NCBI GenBank assembly: GCA_013178295.1
Contig: JABLWW010000004.1
Span: 186,001-250,000, forward strand
Length of the DNA stretch: 64,000 nucleotides
Reading direction: 5' to 3'
Origin: Anaerolineae bacterium
GTDB lineage: Bacteria > Chloroflexota > Anaerolineae > Anaerolineales > Anaerolineaceae
Of this stretch, positions 35,145 to 43,558 are shown one piece after another. The translations under genes were made by a program, and so were the position numbers. The notes beneath the pieces were generated by a model. The model worked only from the letters and a program-made list of their open reading frames with translations. It did not search any database and was not told the DNA's origin. Position 1 is the first letter of the stretch. Each line of letters starts with the position of its first letter.

Positions 35145-35465
35145 CTATGCATACGACGTCCAGCCGGGTTTGAGACAAAAATCAAACGCTTCATCCGGGC
35201 GAACATCAAGTTCATCCACAATACCCACCAGGGCAAGGTCAACAGGAACAAACTTTTCACCAGGCATTGCCAGGGCGGCTTCACGCGAGCGCACCATGAC
35301 ACAAAGATCATTTACACCTGCCTGGACAACATCCACAGCCACCTGCAACCCGCCAACTGGCTGCAATTTACGGTCGAGCGGTTGCACCACCAGCAGTTTA
35401 GCCCCTTCCAAACCGGGATATTTTACCGTACAGACAGCAGTCCCTTTCACTCTTCCAAACAGCAT
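35145..35465 (-). CDS. BMC-P (EutN/CcmL-type) pentameric shell protein, copy 2
   Basis: A 106-aa vertex protein, MLFGRVKGTAVCTVKYP start, LLVVQPLDRKL, VAVDVVQAGVNDLCVMV and ALVGIVDELDV. It carries a C-terminal tail of about 18 residues (ending CLKPGWTSYA) that the other two copies lack and that may contact cargo or another shell protein. AAAGG precedes the ATG. Having three BMC-P genes in one operon suggests the vertices are heterogeneous or that one forms non-vertex assemblies. Confidence 0.92.
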   Translation of the reverse strand: MLFGRVKGTAVCTVKYPGLEGAKLLVVQPLDRKLQPVGGLQVAVDVVQAGVNDLCVMVRSREAALAMPGEKFVPVDLALVGIVDELDVRPDEAFDFCLKPGWTSYA

Positions 35466-35507
35466 GGTGGATTTACCTTTGCCAAACAGGGTTTTACGAC
35501 ACCGATT

Positions 35508-35858
35508 TTAAAGTTTTACACTGGAAAGGACACGCTGAATAATGGTATCCAGCAGCGCCCGGTCTACCTGCCCACCCAAACGGGCTGCAACAGCCTCCTG
35601 CACACGCTGCCGCAGCTGGTCGCCCTGTTGCACCAAACCTGTTACGGCTGTTGGCGCAGATGGTTGCTGTTTGGATACATAAGGTCGCACTGGTGCACTA
35701 GGTGGGGTCTGGTGGGGTTGTACGAGGTCAATCCCCAGGCGCTTGGCTTTCTCAAACGCAAGATCGGTCAATACAACATTTTCGCCCACCTCCAGCGAGC
35801 GCGCCCCGCGCCGAAACATATCCTCAATATCTTGTTCGGTATAGAACGTCTTTGGCAT
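35508..35858 (-). CDS. Small BMC-associated protein with C-terminal encapsulation-peptide-like helix
   Basis: A 116-aa protein lying between shell genes. Residues 1-40 (TEQDIEDMFRRG, then VLTDLAFEKAKRLGI) resemble the short N-terminal module found in several BMC proteins such as the start of EutQ-type proteins. A Pro/Ser/Thr/Gln-rich linker (about 42-70) leads to a C-terminal amphipathic helix, ending VDRALLDTIIQRVLSSVKL, that looks like an encapsulation peptide. There is no catalytic domain. I infer an adaptor or scaffold that ties cargo or assembly to the shell interior. Start 35858 has GGAGG 8 nt upstream; an in-frame start at 35873 is less likely. Confidence 0.75.
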   Translation of the reverse strand: MPKTFYTEQDIEDMFRRGARSLEVGENVVLTDLAFEKAKRLGIDLVQPHQTPPSAPVRPYVSKQQPSAPTAVTGLVQQGDQLRQRVQEAVAARLGGQVDRALLDTIIQRVLSSVKL

Positions 35859-35873
35859 ACGCTCAACCTCCAC

Positions 35874-36500
35874 TCACTCGTCCTTGCCCTCCAGGCTTTC
35901 AAGTGCCTGGATTGCCGCATCGCGAGCCGTAATGATTTCTGCCTCACTGCCCGAAAGCCACATCCTTCCAAAACGTCCAACAGAAGAAATATGGTTGATC
36001 TTGATGGTGGCTTTTTTCTCTGCCTCATTGCAGGCATAGTTGATATACGCAGCAGGAGCACATTCCAGAACCAGCATCGTTTCGCCCGGCACCAACATGC
36101 TGCCACGCCGAAAGCGGTTGATGAGCTGTGCCTGATAGGGATCAACTCGCGTGATCACCTGTACCGAGACAACCTTGGGGCGGATCCGGTCTTCGGCGCG
36201 CAGGTTGAGACGCTGCAAAACCACCTCTCCAGCTTCAATCACCGCTGCCTGGTTGAGAGAGTGTACCTCAAACATACCGAACTCGCGCTCTACAATCTGG
36301 GCACCCGGGCGGGCTTCGGTTGCCTTGACCGCGATATCCACCGTACGAAAGACTTCGTTGCCAGGTGACATCTCAATATAAAGGGATGCCATGCCCTCAA
36401 CCGGCAGATCGCCCTGCGTAATGGTACCAATAAAAGCCGCATACTGGGGCTGCATACGGTCAAGAAAACAATAGCAACGCAGCGAAAACGCATCTGCCAT
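35874..36500 (-). CDS. BMC-T tandem-domain trimeric shell protein
   Basis: A 208-aa protein made of two BMC domains in tandem, expected to form a pseudohexameric trimer in the shell facets, sometimes with a gated pore. The first domain covers about 15-110 (FIGTITQGDLP, MSPGNEVFRTVDIAVKA), the second about 115-205 (LVPGETMLVLECAPAAYI, then AIKINHIS-like strand and ARDAAIQALESL helix). Pores of this type are proposed to pass larger metabolites or cofactors. GAGGTG lies just before the ATG. It sits between the BMC-H gene and the adaptor-like protein. Confidence 0.85.
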   Translation of the reverse strand: MADAFSLRCYCFLDRMQPQYAAFIGTITQGDLPVEGMASLYIEMSPGNEVFRTVDIAVKATEARPGAQIVEREFGMFEVHSLNQAAVIEAGEVVLQRLNLRAEDRIRPKVVSVQVITRVDPYQAQLINRFRRGSMLVPGETMLVLECAPAAYINYACNEAEKKATIKINHISSVGRFGRMWLSGSEAEIITARDAAIQALESLEGKDE

Positions 36501-36530
36501 TGATCACCTCAAAGGGATATTTCTAAATTG

Positions 36531-36860
36531 TTATTTTTTTATCTCTGCCGAGCGACCACCAAACGAGCCTTTGGTATTTTTGGGCAGGATCATTTCCACA
36601 TCTTCGTGAGGGCGGGGAATCACATGCACGGAAACCAGTTCGCCGACCCGTTTGGCAGCTGCCGCGCCTGCATCGGTGGCTGCCTTGACAGCGCCAACAT
36701 CACCGCGCACCATGACTGTTACATAACCGCCGCCTACATATTCCGACCCAATCAGCACAACGTTGGCAGCTTTCACCATGGCATCCGCCGCTTCAATTGC
36801 GCCTACCAGCCCTTTGGTTTCGACCATTCCCAATGCGATTAATGCAGTATCCAGAGCCAT
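36531..36860 (-). CDS. BMC-H hexameric shell protein
   Basis: The major facet protein, 109 aa with one BMC domain. The canonical start [19 protein letters not shown], the strand [19 protein letters not shown] and the late [14 protein letters not shown] are all present. The segment before the pore strand reads SEYVGGGYV, giving a glycine-lined central pore in place of the common KIGSG. The C-terminal 15 residues form a charged tail. AAAGGAAA precedes the ATG; TATAAC in the 61-nt gap upstream may be a weak internal promoter. It is the only BMC-H gene in the locus. Confidence 0.96.
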   Translation of the reverse strand: MALDTALIALGMVETKGLVGAIEAADAMVKAANVVLIGSEYVGGGYVTVMVRGDVGAVKAATDAGAAAAKRVGELVSVHVIPRPHEDVEMILPKNTKGSFGGRSAEIKK

Positions 36861-36921
36861 TTTGTCTTTTCCTTTCTAAATCTAGTTATAAAAACTTTGA
36901 ACAACGTTACAACTATCAATT

Positions 36922-37212
36922 TTAGGATTTACGAAATACGATCTCGCCGCCGACTTCTAGCGAGTCAATGACCGCCATAATCACAGCATCTACAGGGGTG
37001 TCCTTGGTAACCGTTGTCTGGCGGGCACTGGAGCCTGCCGCAGTAAGAACCAGCTCCCCCACACCAGCGCCAACAGCGTCAATCGCCACAAAAGGTTTTC
37101 CGCTTTCAACACCACGCTCATCCGTTTGACGGACAATAAGCAGTTTGCGCCCAATCAATTTTTCATCTTTTACGGTGGCAACCGTTGTACCAACGACTCT
37201 TGCTATCAACAT
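36922..37212 (-). CDS. BMC-P (EutN/CcmL-type) pentameric shell protein, copy 1
   Basis: A 96-aa vertex protein: MLIARVVGTTVATVKDE start, LLIVRQTDERG, FVAIDAVGAGVGELVL and AVIMAVIDSLEV match the EutN/CcmL fold closely, making this the most canonical of the three BMC-P copies. GAGGT precedes the ATG. It follows deoC by 56 nt. Confidence 0.94.
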   Translation of the reverse strand: MLIARVVGTTVATVKDEKLIGRKLLIVRQTDERGVESGKPFVAIDAVGAGVGELVLTAAGSSARQTTVTKDTPVDAVIMAVIDSLEVGGEIVFRKS

Positions 37213-37268
37213 CTCTTACCTCATTCTTTTCACAGGGGCTGTGCGATGCAAATCCTCACTTGTACGTC

Positions 37269-38186
37269 TCAATACCCTTTGGAAGGCGCCGCAGCGGAGG
37301 GTTGCCCGCCACCACTCTGCACAATCTTGACGCCCGCGCTGGCGCCAATGCGTGTTGCACCGGCTTTGACCATGTTTTCAGCATCCTCGCGTGTACGAAT
37401 GCCGCCAGAGGCTTTGACACCAACATCTGGGCCAACAACCCGCCGCATCAGGGCTACATCCTCAACCGTAGCTCCGCCGGAAGCAAAACCTGTGGAAGTC
37501 TTGACAAAATCAGCACCGACCTCTTTGGAAATCAAACAGGCGATGGTCTTCTCCTCATCGGTGAGAAGGGCAGTTTCGATGATTACCTTTACGATCGCTC
37601 CAGCATTGTGAGAGGTCTCTACCACACTGCGGATATCGCGCGCTACCAGCTCCAGATCGCGTGCTTTAAGCGCGCCAATATTGATAACCATATCAATCTC
37701 ACCGGCGCCATTCTGGATCGCCTGTTTGGTCTCAAAAACTTTCACCTCAGTCGAGGTCGCACCCAAAGGAAAACCTATCACCGTGCAAACCTTGACTGGC
37801 GAGCCCTTCAGCAGCTGGCTACACAGCGCAACATGTGTGGGGTTGACACAAACGGATGCAAAGTTATACTTGCGCGCCTCAAAGCAAAGCTGAGCAATTT
37901 GGTCAGGCGTGGCATCCGGTTTAAGAAGGGTATGGTCTATCATGCTGGCAAGGTTCAAGTCCTGCGGAATAACGCCCAGACGAGAGCTGAGTCGGTCAGC
38001 GCCAGCGCTGACCACCTGCCCCACACGGTCAAAGCAGGTACGCACACACAACCCCTCGGCACACTCCAGCTTGCAGAGGCTGCCATCGGGATGGATTTGT
38101 GCATACTCGCGCTCCTCCAGTGCAACAAGCACCTCGCGGGTGATAATCTCTACCAGTGTTTCAACAGTTTTGGAGTCCAATGCCAT
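37269..38186 (-). CDS. deoC: Deoxyribose-phosphate aldolase with N-terminal encapsulation-peptide-like helix
   Basis: Cleaves 2-deoxyribose-5-phosphate to acetaldehyde and glyceraldehyde-3-phosphate. Of 305 aa, residues 84-285 form the DERA core: [11 protein letters not shown], the Asp of EIDMVINIG, Schiff-base Lys in DFVKTSTGF and Lys in GVKASGGIR. The chain ends in Tyr, as in E. coli DeoC where the terminal Tyr joins catalysis. The extra 80 N-terminal residues start with an amphipathic helix ([17 protein letters not shown], 7-23), likely targeting the enzyme into the shell, then a four-cysteine motif C-x3-C-x4-C-x3-C at 38, 42, 47 and 51 that could bind metal or an iron-sulfur cluster. Acetaldehyde retention would explain the compartment. 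Confidence 0.95.
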   Translation of the reverse strand: MALDSKTVETLVEIITREVLVALEEREYAQIHPDGSLCKLECAEGLCVRTCFDRVGQVVSAGADRLSSRLGVIPQDLNLASMIDHTLLKPDATPDQIAQLCFEARKYNFASVCVNPTHVALCSQLLKGSPVKVCTVIGFPLGATSTEVKVFETKQAIQNGAGEIDMVINIGALKARDLELVARDIRSVVETSHNAGAIVKVIIETALLTDEEKTIACLISKEVGADFVKTSTGFASGGATVEDVALMRRVVGPDVGVKASGGIRTREDAENMVKAGATRIGASAGVKIVQSGGGQPSAAAPSKGY

Positions 38187-38191
38187 AGTAC

Positions 38192-38800
38192 CTATCCCTT
38201 CAGGTATTGTTTTTCTACACCGTCAATCTTATCAACTCTCGCCTGATGGCGCCCTCCGCCAAAGTCGGTCTCCAGCCAGGTTTTGACAATCTGACGTGCC
38301 AAATTCACGCCGATCAAACCTGCTCCCAGCGTCAGCATGTTGGCATTGTTATGTTCACGACTGTTGACCGCAGTCGCATGGTCATAACACATCGCCGCCC
38401 TCACGCCAGGCACCTTGTTTGCTACCATACAGCTTCCAATCCCAGCGCCGTCAATCATAATCCCGCGCCAGGCTTTGCCATTGCGCACCAATTGTGCAAC
38501 CGCATGAGCAAAATCGGGGTAATCCACAGCATTCTTATCGTGTGTGCCGCAATCCACCACCGCATATCCTAACTCTTCCACATACTTTTTAAGATTTTCT
38601 TTCAGTTCAAACCCCCCGTGGTCTGCGCCCAAAGCAACGGTTTTTTTGCCTGCACTCGAAGCCTTAGAAGAAACAGCCTGCGCCGATTTTTGTTCCGCTG
38701 GCGGCGGGTTATTGTCCGCCGTCGCAGCTGGGTAGACCTTCATACGCGACAAAACAGCTTCAACAATTGCGTGCAGTTCACGATCGGAGACGAACGGCAT
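38192..38800 (-). CDS. rpiB: RpiB/LacA-family sugar-phosphate isomerase with N-terminal encapsulation-peptide-like helix
   Basis: A 202-aa member of the ribose-5-phosphate isomerase B family; expected to isomerise an aldose/ketose phosphate. Residues 5-20 ([16 protein letters not shown]) form an amphipathic helix followed by a Pro/Ala/Ser linker to about 50, the layout of BMC cargo. The core begins [16 protein letters not shown]; the family's catalytic Cys in ICGTGIG is replaced: here [14 protein letters not shown], with Asp in its place and a Cys five residues on. [12 protein letters not shown] and the [12 protein letters not shown] tail are conserved. First gene of the BMC operon. ATG 38800 lies 7 nt after a TATAAT, so the message looks leaderless. 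Confidence 0.92.
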   Translation of the reverse strand: MPFVSDRELHAIVEAVLSRMKVYPAATADNNPPPAEQKSAQAVSSKASSAGKKTVALGADHGGFELKENLKKYVEELGYAVVDCGTHDKNAVDYPDFAHAVAQLVRNGKAWRGIMIDGAGIGSCMVANKVPGVRAAMCYDHATAVNSREHNNANMLTLGAGLIGVNLARQIVKTWLETDFGGGRHQARVDKIDGVEKQYLKG

Positions 38801-38807
38801 AACAAAA

Positions 38808-38833
38808 ATTATAACATATTCGCCTTTTGTCAA
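38808..38833 (-). promoter_or_regulatory. Promoter of the BMC operon, leaderless spacing
   Basis: Extended -10 TGTTATAAT (TATAAT at 38808-38813) with 7 nt to the rpiB ATG. A perfect TTGACA lies at 38828-38833, but only 14 nt from the -10, so the extended -10 probably drives it. No Shine-Dalgarno. Confidence 0.65.
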
Positions 38834-38842
38834 ACAAAAAGT

Positions 38843-41368
38843 TCATAGCAAATTGGGTGGGTCCACCTCCACACGCCAATCGCCTAGCGCGATGCCGCGC
38901 AAGAGGGATAGGGGGTCACTCCCCCTCACAATGACCTGCCAGCGATAATAGCCGTTAAGGCGACTGAAAAAACAAGGGACAGGTCCAATGATTTCTGTAG
39001 AGGTATAGACGCTATCCTTTATCTTATTTGCAATTTGCTGTGCCATGACATGTGCGGCGGCTTCTGCCTGAGCAGACTGCAAATGACGATATTCAAGACG
39101 CACCAGCCGCGAAAACGGGGGATAATCAATGCGGCGGCGGTATTCGAGTTCGGTGTTGTAGAAGCCATCAAAGTCATACTTTGCCGCTGCCCGGATTGTG
39201 TAATGATCGGGATTAAATGTCTGCAAAATCACCTCACCCCCCAACGGGCTACGACCAGCGCGCCCCGCCACCTGCGTGAGCAGCTGAAACGTGCGCTCCG
39301 CAGCGCGAAAGTCGGGTAAGTTTAGCCCCACATCCGCCAGCACAACCCCCACCAGCGTGACCAGCGGCAAATCAAGCCCTTTTGCCAGCATTTGTGTGCC
39401 AATCAATACATCCGCCCGATGATTGGAGAAATGTGAAAGAATAATGTCATGCGCGCCTTTGGCGCGTACGGTGTCAGCATCCCAGCGCAGGGTACGCGCG
39501 GCAGGGAATAGCGATTTCACCACAGCTTCTACCTTCTCGGTGCCCGTTCCATATTGGCGAATCCGGGTGCCTCCACAGAGCGGGCAGCGTAGCGGCATTT
39601 TGCGCCGATAGTTGCAATGGTGACAGATCAGCTCGGTAGCCGCATCACCGGTTGTATGGCTGGTCAGGGGGAGATTACAACGCGGGCAGAACAATGTATA
39701 ACCACAGTCACGACAAAAGACATAGGTGGCACTGCCGCGGCGATTAAGATACAGGATCGCCTGCTGATTCGCTGCCAGAACACCGCCCAGTGCATTGATC
39801 AACGCCCGACTGAATATGGAAGTGTTGCCAGATTTCAGTTCCTGACGCATATCCACAACCCGGACGGGGGGAAGCGGCAGGGTAGCAGCTGTTCCATCGT
39901 CCGGCGAGTTGGGAAACGCTTTGCCCATCTGCACCAAACACGCCTGTACTGCCTGGCGATGCGCCAGAAGACGGTCGGGTAAGCTGAGCAATTTCCACCC
40001 CTCACGGCGCGCTTGATACAACATTTCTACGGGAGGCGTTGCCGAGCCCAACAACACCACACTGTTTGTAAGGCGCGCATAGAGAAGCGCGGCCCGCACA
40101 GCATGATAAAACGGTGGCTCACTTTGATAATAACTATCCTCATGACATTCATCCACCACAATTAAACCCAGTTGGGGCAAAGGCGTAAAGAGCGCACTGC
40201 GCGCACCCACAATCAGAGAAAGTTGCCCGGCGCGCGCTCTGCGCCAGGTGTCATAACGTTCCCCAGCAGACAACTTAGAATGTACCATGCCAACCTGACC
40301 CGGAAAGCGTTCCATAAAACGCTTGACCGTTTGAGGTGTCAGGGCAATCTCCGGCACCAGAACAATGACCTGTCGCCCCATGCGCAGGGCTTCTGTTGCC
40401 GCCTGCAGGTAAATTTCGGTCTTGCCTGATCCAGTAACACCATGCAGCACAAGCGGCTGTGCAGGTTCTCCTTCGACCACGCACAAGAGAGCGTCTCTGA
40501 CCTGCTCAAAAACTCTCTGCTGGTCAGCAGTCAATTGTGGAGGCAGTTGGGCAACGTTTGACAAGTTCTCCAGCGGATCACGCCAGATCTCTGTTTCTCC
40601 CAGCGTTACCAAGCCCGCCTCGCACAAGTTTCTTAAATCTGCAAGGTTTCCGCCGCTTGCAGCATATACCCAAGAAACAGCCACCGGCATTGTTTCATTA
40701 GCCAAGAAGTCCACAATGGCTTTACGCCGTTGCGCGGCGGCGCCGCTGCCCATTACCTTGACCCTCTCCTGTGCAATCTGCGGTGGGCAGGCAAGCTGAA
40801 CCGTACGAATCAGTTTGGGGCGCACAGAGGGCGGCGGTAACACAGGCTGCGCCAGCAATATCCCGCGCCGCACCAGCGCCTGTGCAGCAGACCTCCAATC
40901 CTGGCGCGGGAAAGAAGCTTCCAGCTGCCTGCCGCGCAAAGGGCCTCTTCTTTTTAGTGCAGCGATCAGTTTTTCTTGCAGGGGGGATAACGGTTTGGTT
41001 GATGGAGGAAAATTCGACAATAACGTATACAGGGTATCGGCATGTTGTCTCAACCCCGGCGGAAGCATCAACTCGAGAAAAGCAGAGGGCGAAGAAAACG
41101 TCGCTTTTGCCAGCGCATCTGCAAGCATTAATTGCTGTGAAGTAACCACCGGTTCGACATCTAACAAAGCCAACACCGGGCGCGTTTCCGCCACGCAGGG
41201 TTCAGCAATCCGCTCAACAACAATTGCCTGAACGGTTTGCTTGCCAAAAGGTACTTCAACCAGACAACCCGGCTTTACCAGATCCTGAATGCTCTCGGGT
41301 AAGTAATAATCAAACAGACCGCTTGTCTGGGGAATATTGACCGATAAGCGGACAAATGCTCTGGGCAT
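38843..41368 (-). CDS. priA: Primosomal helicase PriA
   Basis: 3'-5' DNA helicase that restarts collapsed replication forks. The 841-aa protein has an N-terminal DNA-binding part (FDYYLPE, VPFGKQTVQAIV), Walker A GVTGSGKTE with Lys near 316, a DECH box (Asp406) in place of the usual DEEH, and two zinc-binding cysteine clusters (CRDCGY, CPRC; CHHCNY, CPLCGG) near 545-590, then QMLAKGLDLPLV and the helicase motif VAGRAGR. ATG overlaps the CorC stop by 1 nt. The last gene of a three-gene operon; its stop is 10 nt before the BMC promoter. Confidence 0.96.
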   Translation of the reverse strand: MPRAFVRLSVNIPQTSGLFDYYLPESIQDLVKPGCLVEVPFGKQTVQAIVVERIAEPCVAETRPVLALLDVEPVVTSQQLMLADALAKATFSSPSAFLELMLPPGLRQHADTLYTLLSNFPPSTKPLSPLQEKLIAALKRRGPLRGRQLEASFPRQDWRSAAQALVRRGILLAQPVLPPPSVRPKLIRTVQLACPPQIAQERVKVMGSGAAAQRRKAIVDFLANETMPVAVSWVYAASGGNLADLRNLCEAGLVTLGETEIWRDPLENLSNVAQLPPQLTADQQRVFEQVRDALLCVVEGEPAQPLVLHGVTGSGKTEIYLQAATEALRMGRQVIVLVPEIALTPQTVKRFMERFPGQVGMVHSKLSAGERYDTWRRARAGQLSLIVGARSALFTPLPQLGLIVVDECHEDSYYQSEPPFYHAVRAALLYARLTNSVVLLGSATPPVEMLYQARREGWKLLSLPDRLLAHRQAVQACLVQMGKAFPNSPDDGTAATLPLPPVRVVDMRQELKSGNTSIFSRALINALGGVLAANQQAILYLNRRGSATYVFCRDCGYTLFCPRCNLPLTSHTTGDAATELICHHCNYRRKMPLRCPLCGGTRIRQYGTGTEKVEAVVKSLFPAARTLRWDADTVRAKGAHDIILSHFSNHRADVLIGTQMLAKGLDLPLVTLVGVVLADVGLNLPDFRAAERTFQLLTQVAGRAGRSPLGGEVILQTFNPDHYTIRAAAKYDFDGFYNTELEYRRRIDYPPFSRLVRLEYRHLQSAQAEAAAHVMAQQIANKIKDSVYTSTEIIGPVPCFFSRLNGYYRWQVIVRGSDPLSLLRGIALGDWRVEVDPPNLL

Positions 41369-42684
41369 TATAGACGGTTCAAAATAACGCGGGCAATGCG
41401 CAGACGATCCATGCTTTCCACCCGCAACGAAATGCCATTTTCACGGTCTTCGACCATATCGCCTTCCTTTGGGATGTGCCCCAGCTTTCCAAGAATATAT
41501 CCCGCAATGGTGTCATAATCTGGATCTGAAAGATTGAGAGCAAAATGTTCATTGATATCATCAATCAGGGTCATCCCGTCAATCGAGGCGGAGCCATCTG
41601 GCAACATCTGGATAGCGGGGGGTGAAGCGTCGAAGACATCCTGAACTTCACCGATAATCTCATCCAGCAGGTCTTCCAGTGTAACCAGACCAGCGGTACC
41701 GCCGAATTCATCCAGAACAATGGCGATATGGGTACGTCGGGCACGGAACTGGCGCAACAGATCGCGCACAGCTATTGTTTCAGGGACAAACAAAGCCTCG
41801 CGCGCCAGGTCGCGTGCCACTTTGCTCTGCGCCTGCTCCTGAACGGCTACCAACAAATCGCGCAGGTGGATCACCCCAACAATCTGGTCCAGGCTCTGCT
41901 CAAACACCGGCAGCTTGGTGATTCCATTGCGGATGGCTACGTCAACGATCTCCGCAACAGGCGTATCTGCTTCGACAGCAATGATCTCTGTGCGCGGGAT
42001 GCTTACCTGACGCACGATCATTTCACCCAGATCGAGAACAGCCGAAATCATTTCGCGTTCGGGTTTCTCAATGATACCTTCTGTTTCTGGGCCATTGACC
42101 ATTTCCCTGATTTCATCCAGGGTGTACATCAAGCTATGAGAGCCAGCCGAACGAATTCCAAATAGCGCAAGAATGACATGTGTGGCGCCATCTGTAAGGT
42201 CAATAAACCACTTGAAAACAGTGCTAAACAGATTCATGAGTGGCGCAGCGAACAGCGCAAATCGTTCTGGCGAGCGCAATACGGCAACCTTGGGCACTTG
42301 CTCTCCCAGCACCATGTGAAGCGCAGTAACCACCATCAAAGAAATGATCAGGGGCAAAATTGGAAGAACAAAGTTGAGCGTCGCCAGCCAGCCGGGAAAG
42401 TGCATTTCCTCAAAAACCGGTCTCAGCAATGCTTCCACAGTATTCTCACCCACCGCACCGAGCGCCAGACTGCAAGCAGTGATCCCTAGCTGCGAAGCAG
42501 CAATCAAACGGTCACGCGCCGCGGGTTTTTCCAGCCATGAACGCACCAAACGGGCAGCATGGTCGTTCTCGCCAGCCATCAAATCGAGGCGTGAGCGCCG
42601 CGAGGCAATTCCCGCGAACTCAACGCTCACAAAAAAACCATTCAGCGCAATCAGGAGGAGGATGATGACAATATTGCCAAGCAT
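41368..42684 (-). CDS. CNNM/CorC-HlyC family membrane protein (DUF21, CBS pair, CorC domain)
   Basis: A 438-aa membrane protein in the family of magnesium/cobalt exporters and former 'haemolysins'. The DUF21 domain (about 1-190) has three to four transmembrane helices (NIVIILLLIALNGFFVSVE at the start), followed by two CBS domains (about 205-335; VEADTPVAEIVDVAIRNGI and AIVLDEFGGTAGLVT) and the CorC_HlyC domain at the end (IDGMTLIDDINEHF). It likely senses adenine nucleotides through the CBS pair. Start overlaps the MEMO stop by 1 nt, and its stop overlaps the priA start, so the three are translationally coupled. Confidence 0.92.
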   Translation of the reverse strand: MLGNIVIILLLIALNGFFVSVEFAGIASRRSRLDLMAGENDHAARLVRSWLEKPAARDRLIAASQLGITACSLALGAVGENTVEALLRPVFEEMHFPGWLATLNFVLPILPLIISLMVVTALHMVLGEQVPKVAVLRSPERFALFAAPLMNLFSTVFKWFIDLTDGATHVILALFGIRSAGSHSLMYTLDEIREMVNGPETEGIIEKPEREMISAVLDLGEMIVRQVSIPRTEIIAVEADTPVAEIVDVAIRNGITKLPVFEQSLDQIVGVIHLRDLLVAVQEQAQSKVARDLAREALFVPETIAVRDLLRQFRARRTHIAIVLDEFGGTAGLVTLEDLLDEIIGEVQDVFDASPPAIQMLPDGSASIDGMTLIDDINEHFALNLSDPDYDTIAGYILGKLGHIPKEGDMVEDRENGISLRVESMDRLRIARVILNRL

Positions 42685-43532
42685 TATCGCGTTTTCAAAA
42701 TGGCCGCTGCCCCATACCCTACCACATTGGAATAGTCGCCTGTCTCCCTGGCAGATGTGCTATGGTGAAGGATGCTGACACGATCGGCGCCCATATCACG
42801 CGCTGCCCAAAGGACTGCGGCCACAGCGGCAACCCCACATGCAAAGCCGCGACCGCTGCTTTCGGCTTCCAGCACTTGTTGCGGGTCAAAGCGTTCAATC
42901 CGACGCAGCATCTCAGCGTCTAAAGCCTGAGCAATATTTTCAGGATACTGGTGGGATAAATCTGTACTGGCAACCAACAGCGTCTTGCCTGATGCCGCCA
43001 CATGTGCAATGCCCTTGCCCAATGCGCGTAGCGCCTCGGGGGAATGGGTACGCGCCATAATCGGCAATAGTCTGAAGCCCTCCTGTAAGGCTCGCTGCAG
43101 AAACGGCAACTCAATCTCCAGCGAATGTTCCTGATCGTGTGAAATCGGGGTAAGTTCGCACCCAACTTCCTGAGAAAGGTATTGATTAAGAGAGTGTTGC
43201 GCCTGGACATCAACAGCGATAGCGCCAAGCGGTGTTGCATAGGCACTGTGCGCCGTGGTGAGAAACGGAGCACGGTGCAGATGATGAAATGGCGAAACGA
43301 TCACCACCAGGTCGCGCTGCAAACCCCGCACACTGCGGAAGGCATAACCTGCCGTAGGCCCGGAGTAAATATAACCGGCGTGTGGGGCAATGATGCCAAT
43401 CACCTCGCCGTTCAGGTCAGGTATCTTGGCGCTTTCAATATATTCATCCACCTCGCGGGCAAGGACATCGCGGTTGCCACTGTACCACCTGCCAGCGATA
43501 GGAGAGGGGCGAACATCTGAGATGGTTGCCAT
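42684..43532 (-). CDS. MEMO1 family protein (AmmeMemoRadiSam system protein B)
   Basis: A 282-aa alpha/beta protein of the MEMO family, related to LigB-type dioxygenases. Features: SPIAGRWYSG near the start, APHAGYIYSGPTAGYAF, FHHLHRAP, HDQEHSLEIELPFLQ and STDLSHQYP; the histidines (in APHAG, SHDQEHS, DLSH) mark the putative metal site. In many bacteria it pairs with an AMMECR1 protein and a radical SAM enzyme in a three-gene set; neither partner is next to it here, where it instead heads an operon with CorC and priA. Function is unknown. Confidence 0.92.
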   Translation of the reverse strand: MATISDVRPSPIAGRWYSGNRDVLAREVDEYIESAKIPDLNGEVIGIIAPHAGYIYSGPTAGYAFRSVRGLQRDLVVIVSPFHHLHRAPFLTTAHSAYATPLGAIAVDVQAQHSLNQYLSQEVGCELTPISHDQEHSLEIELPFLQRALQEGFRLLPIMARTHSPEALRALGKGIAHVAASGKTLLVASTDLSHQYPENIAQALDAEMLRRIERFDPQQVLEAESSGRGFACGVAAVAAVLWAARDMGADRVSILHHSTSARETGDYSNVVGYGAAAILKTR

Positions 43533-43538
43533 AAATTC

Positions 43539-43547
43539 ATTTTAGCA
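43539..43547 (-). promoter_or_regulatory. Extended -10 promoter of MEMO-CorC-priA, leaderless spacing
   Basis: Minus strand TGC-TAAAAT (-10 at 43539-43544) with 6 nt to the MEMO ATG at 43532. No Shine-Dalgarno between them. Confidence 0.55.
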
Positions 43548-43558
43548 TATCTTAGGAC

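Noticed and set aside
35082-36368. Long open frame (over 400 codons) on the plus strand across the BMC genes
   Set aside because: It is antisense to four genes with clear BMC family matches and shows no recognisable motifs; a similar 350-codon frame at 37185-38246 is antisense to deoC.
33276-38833. BMC locus as ethanolamine (EUT), propanediol (PDU) or glycyl-radical (GRM) type
   Set aside because: No ammonia-lyase, diol dehydratase or glycyl-radical enzyme is present; the cargo is DeoC and RpiB.
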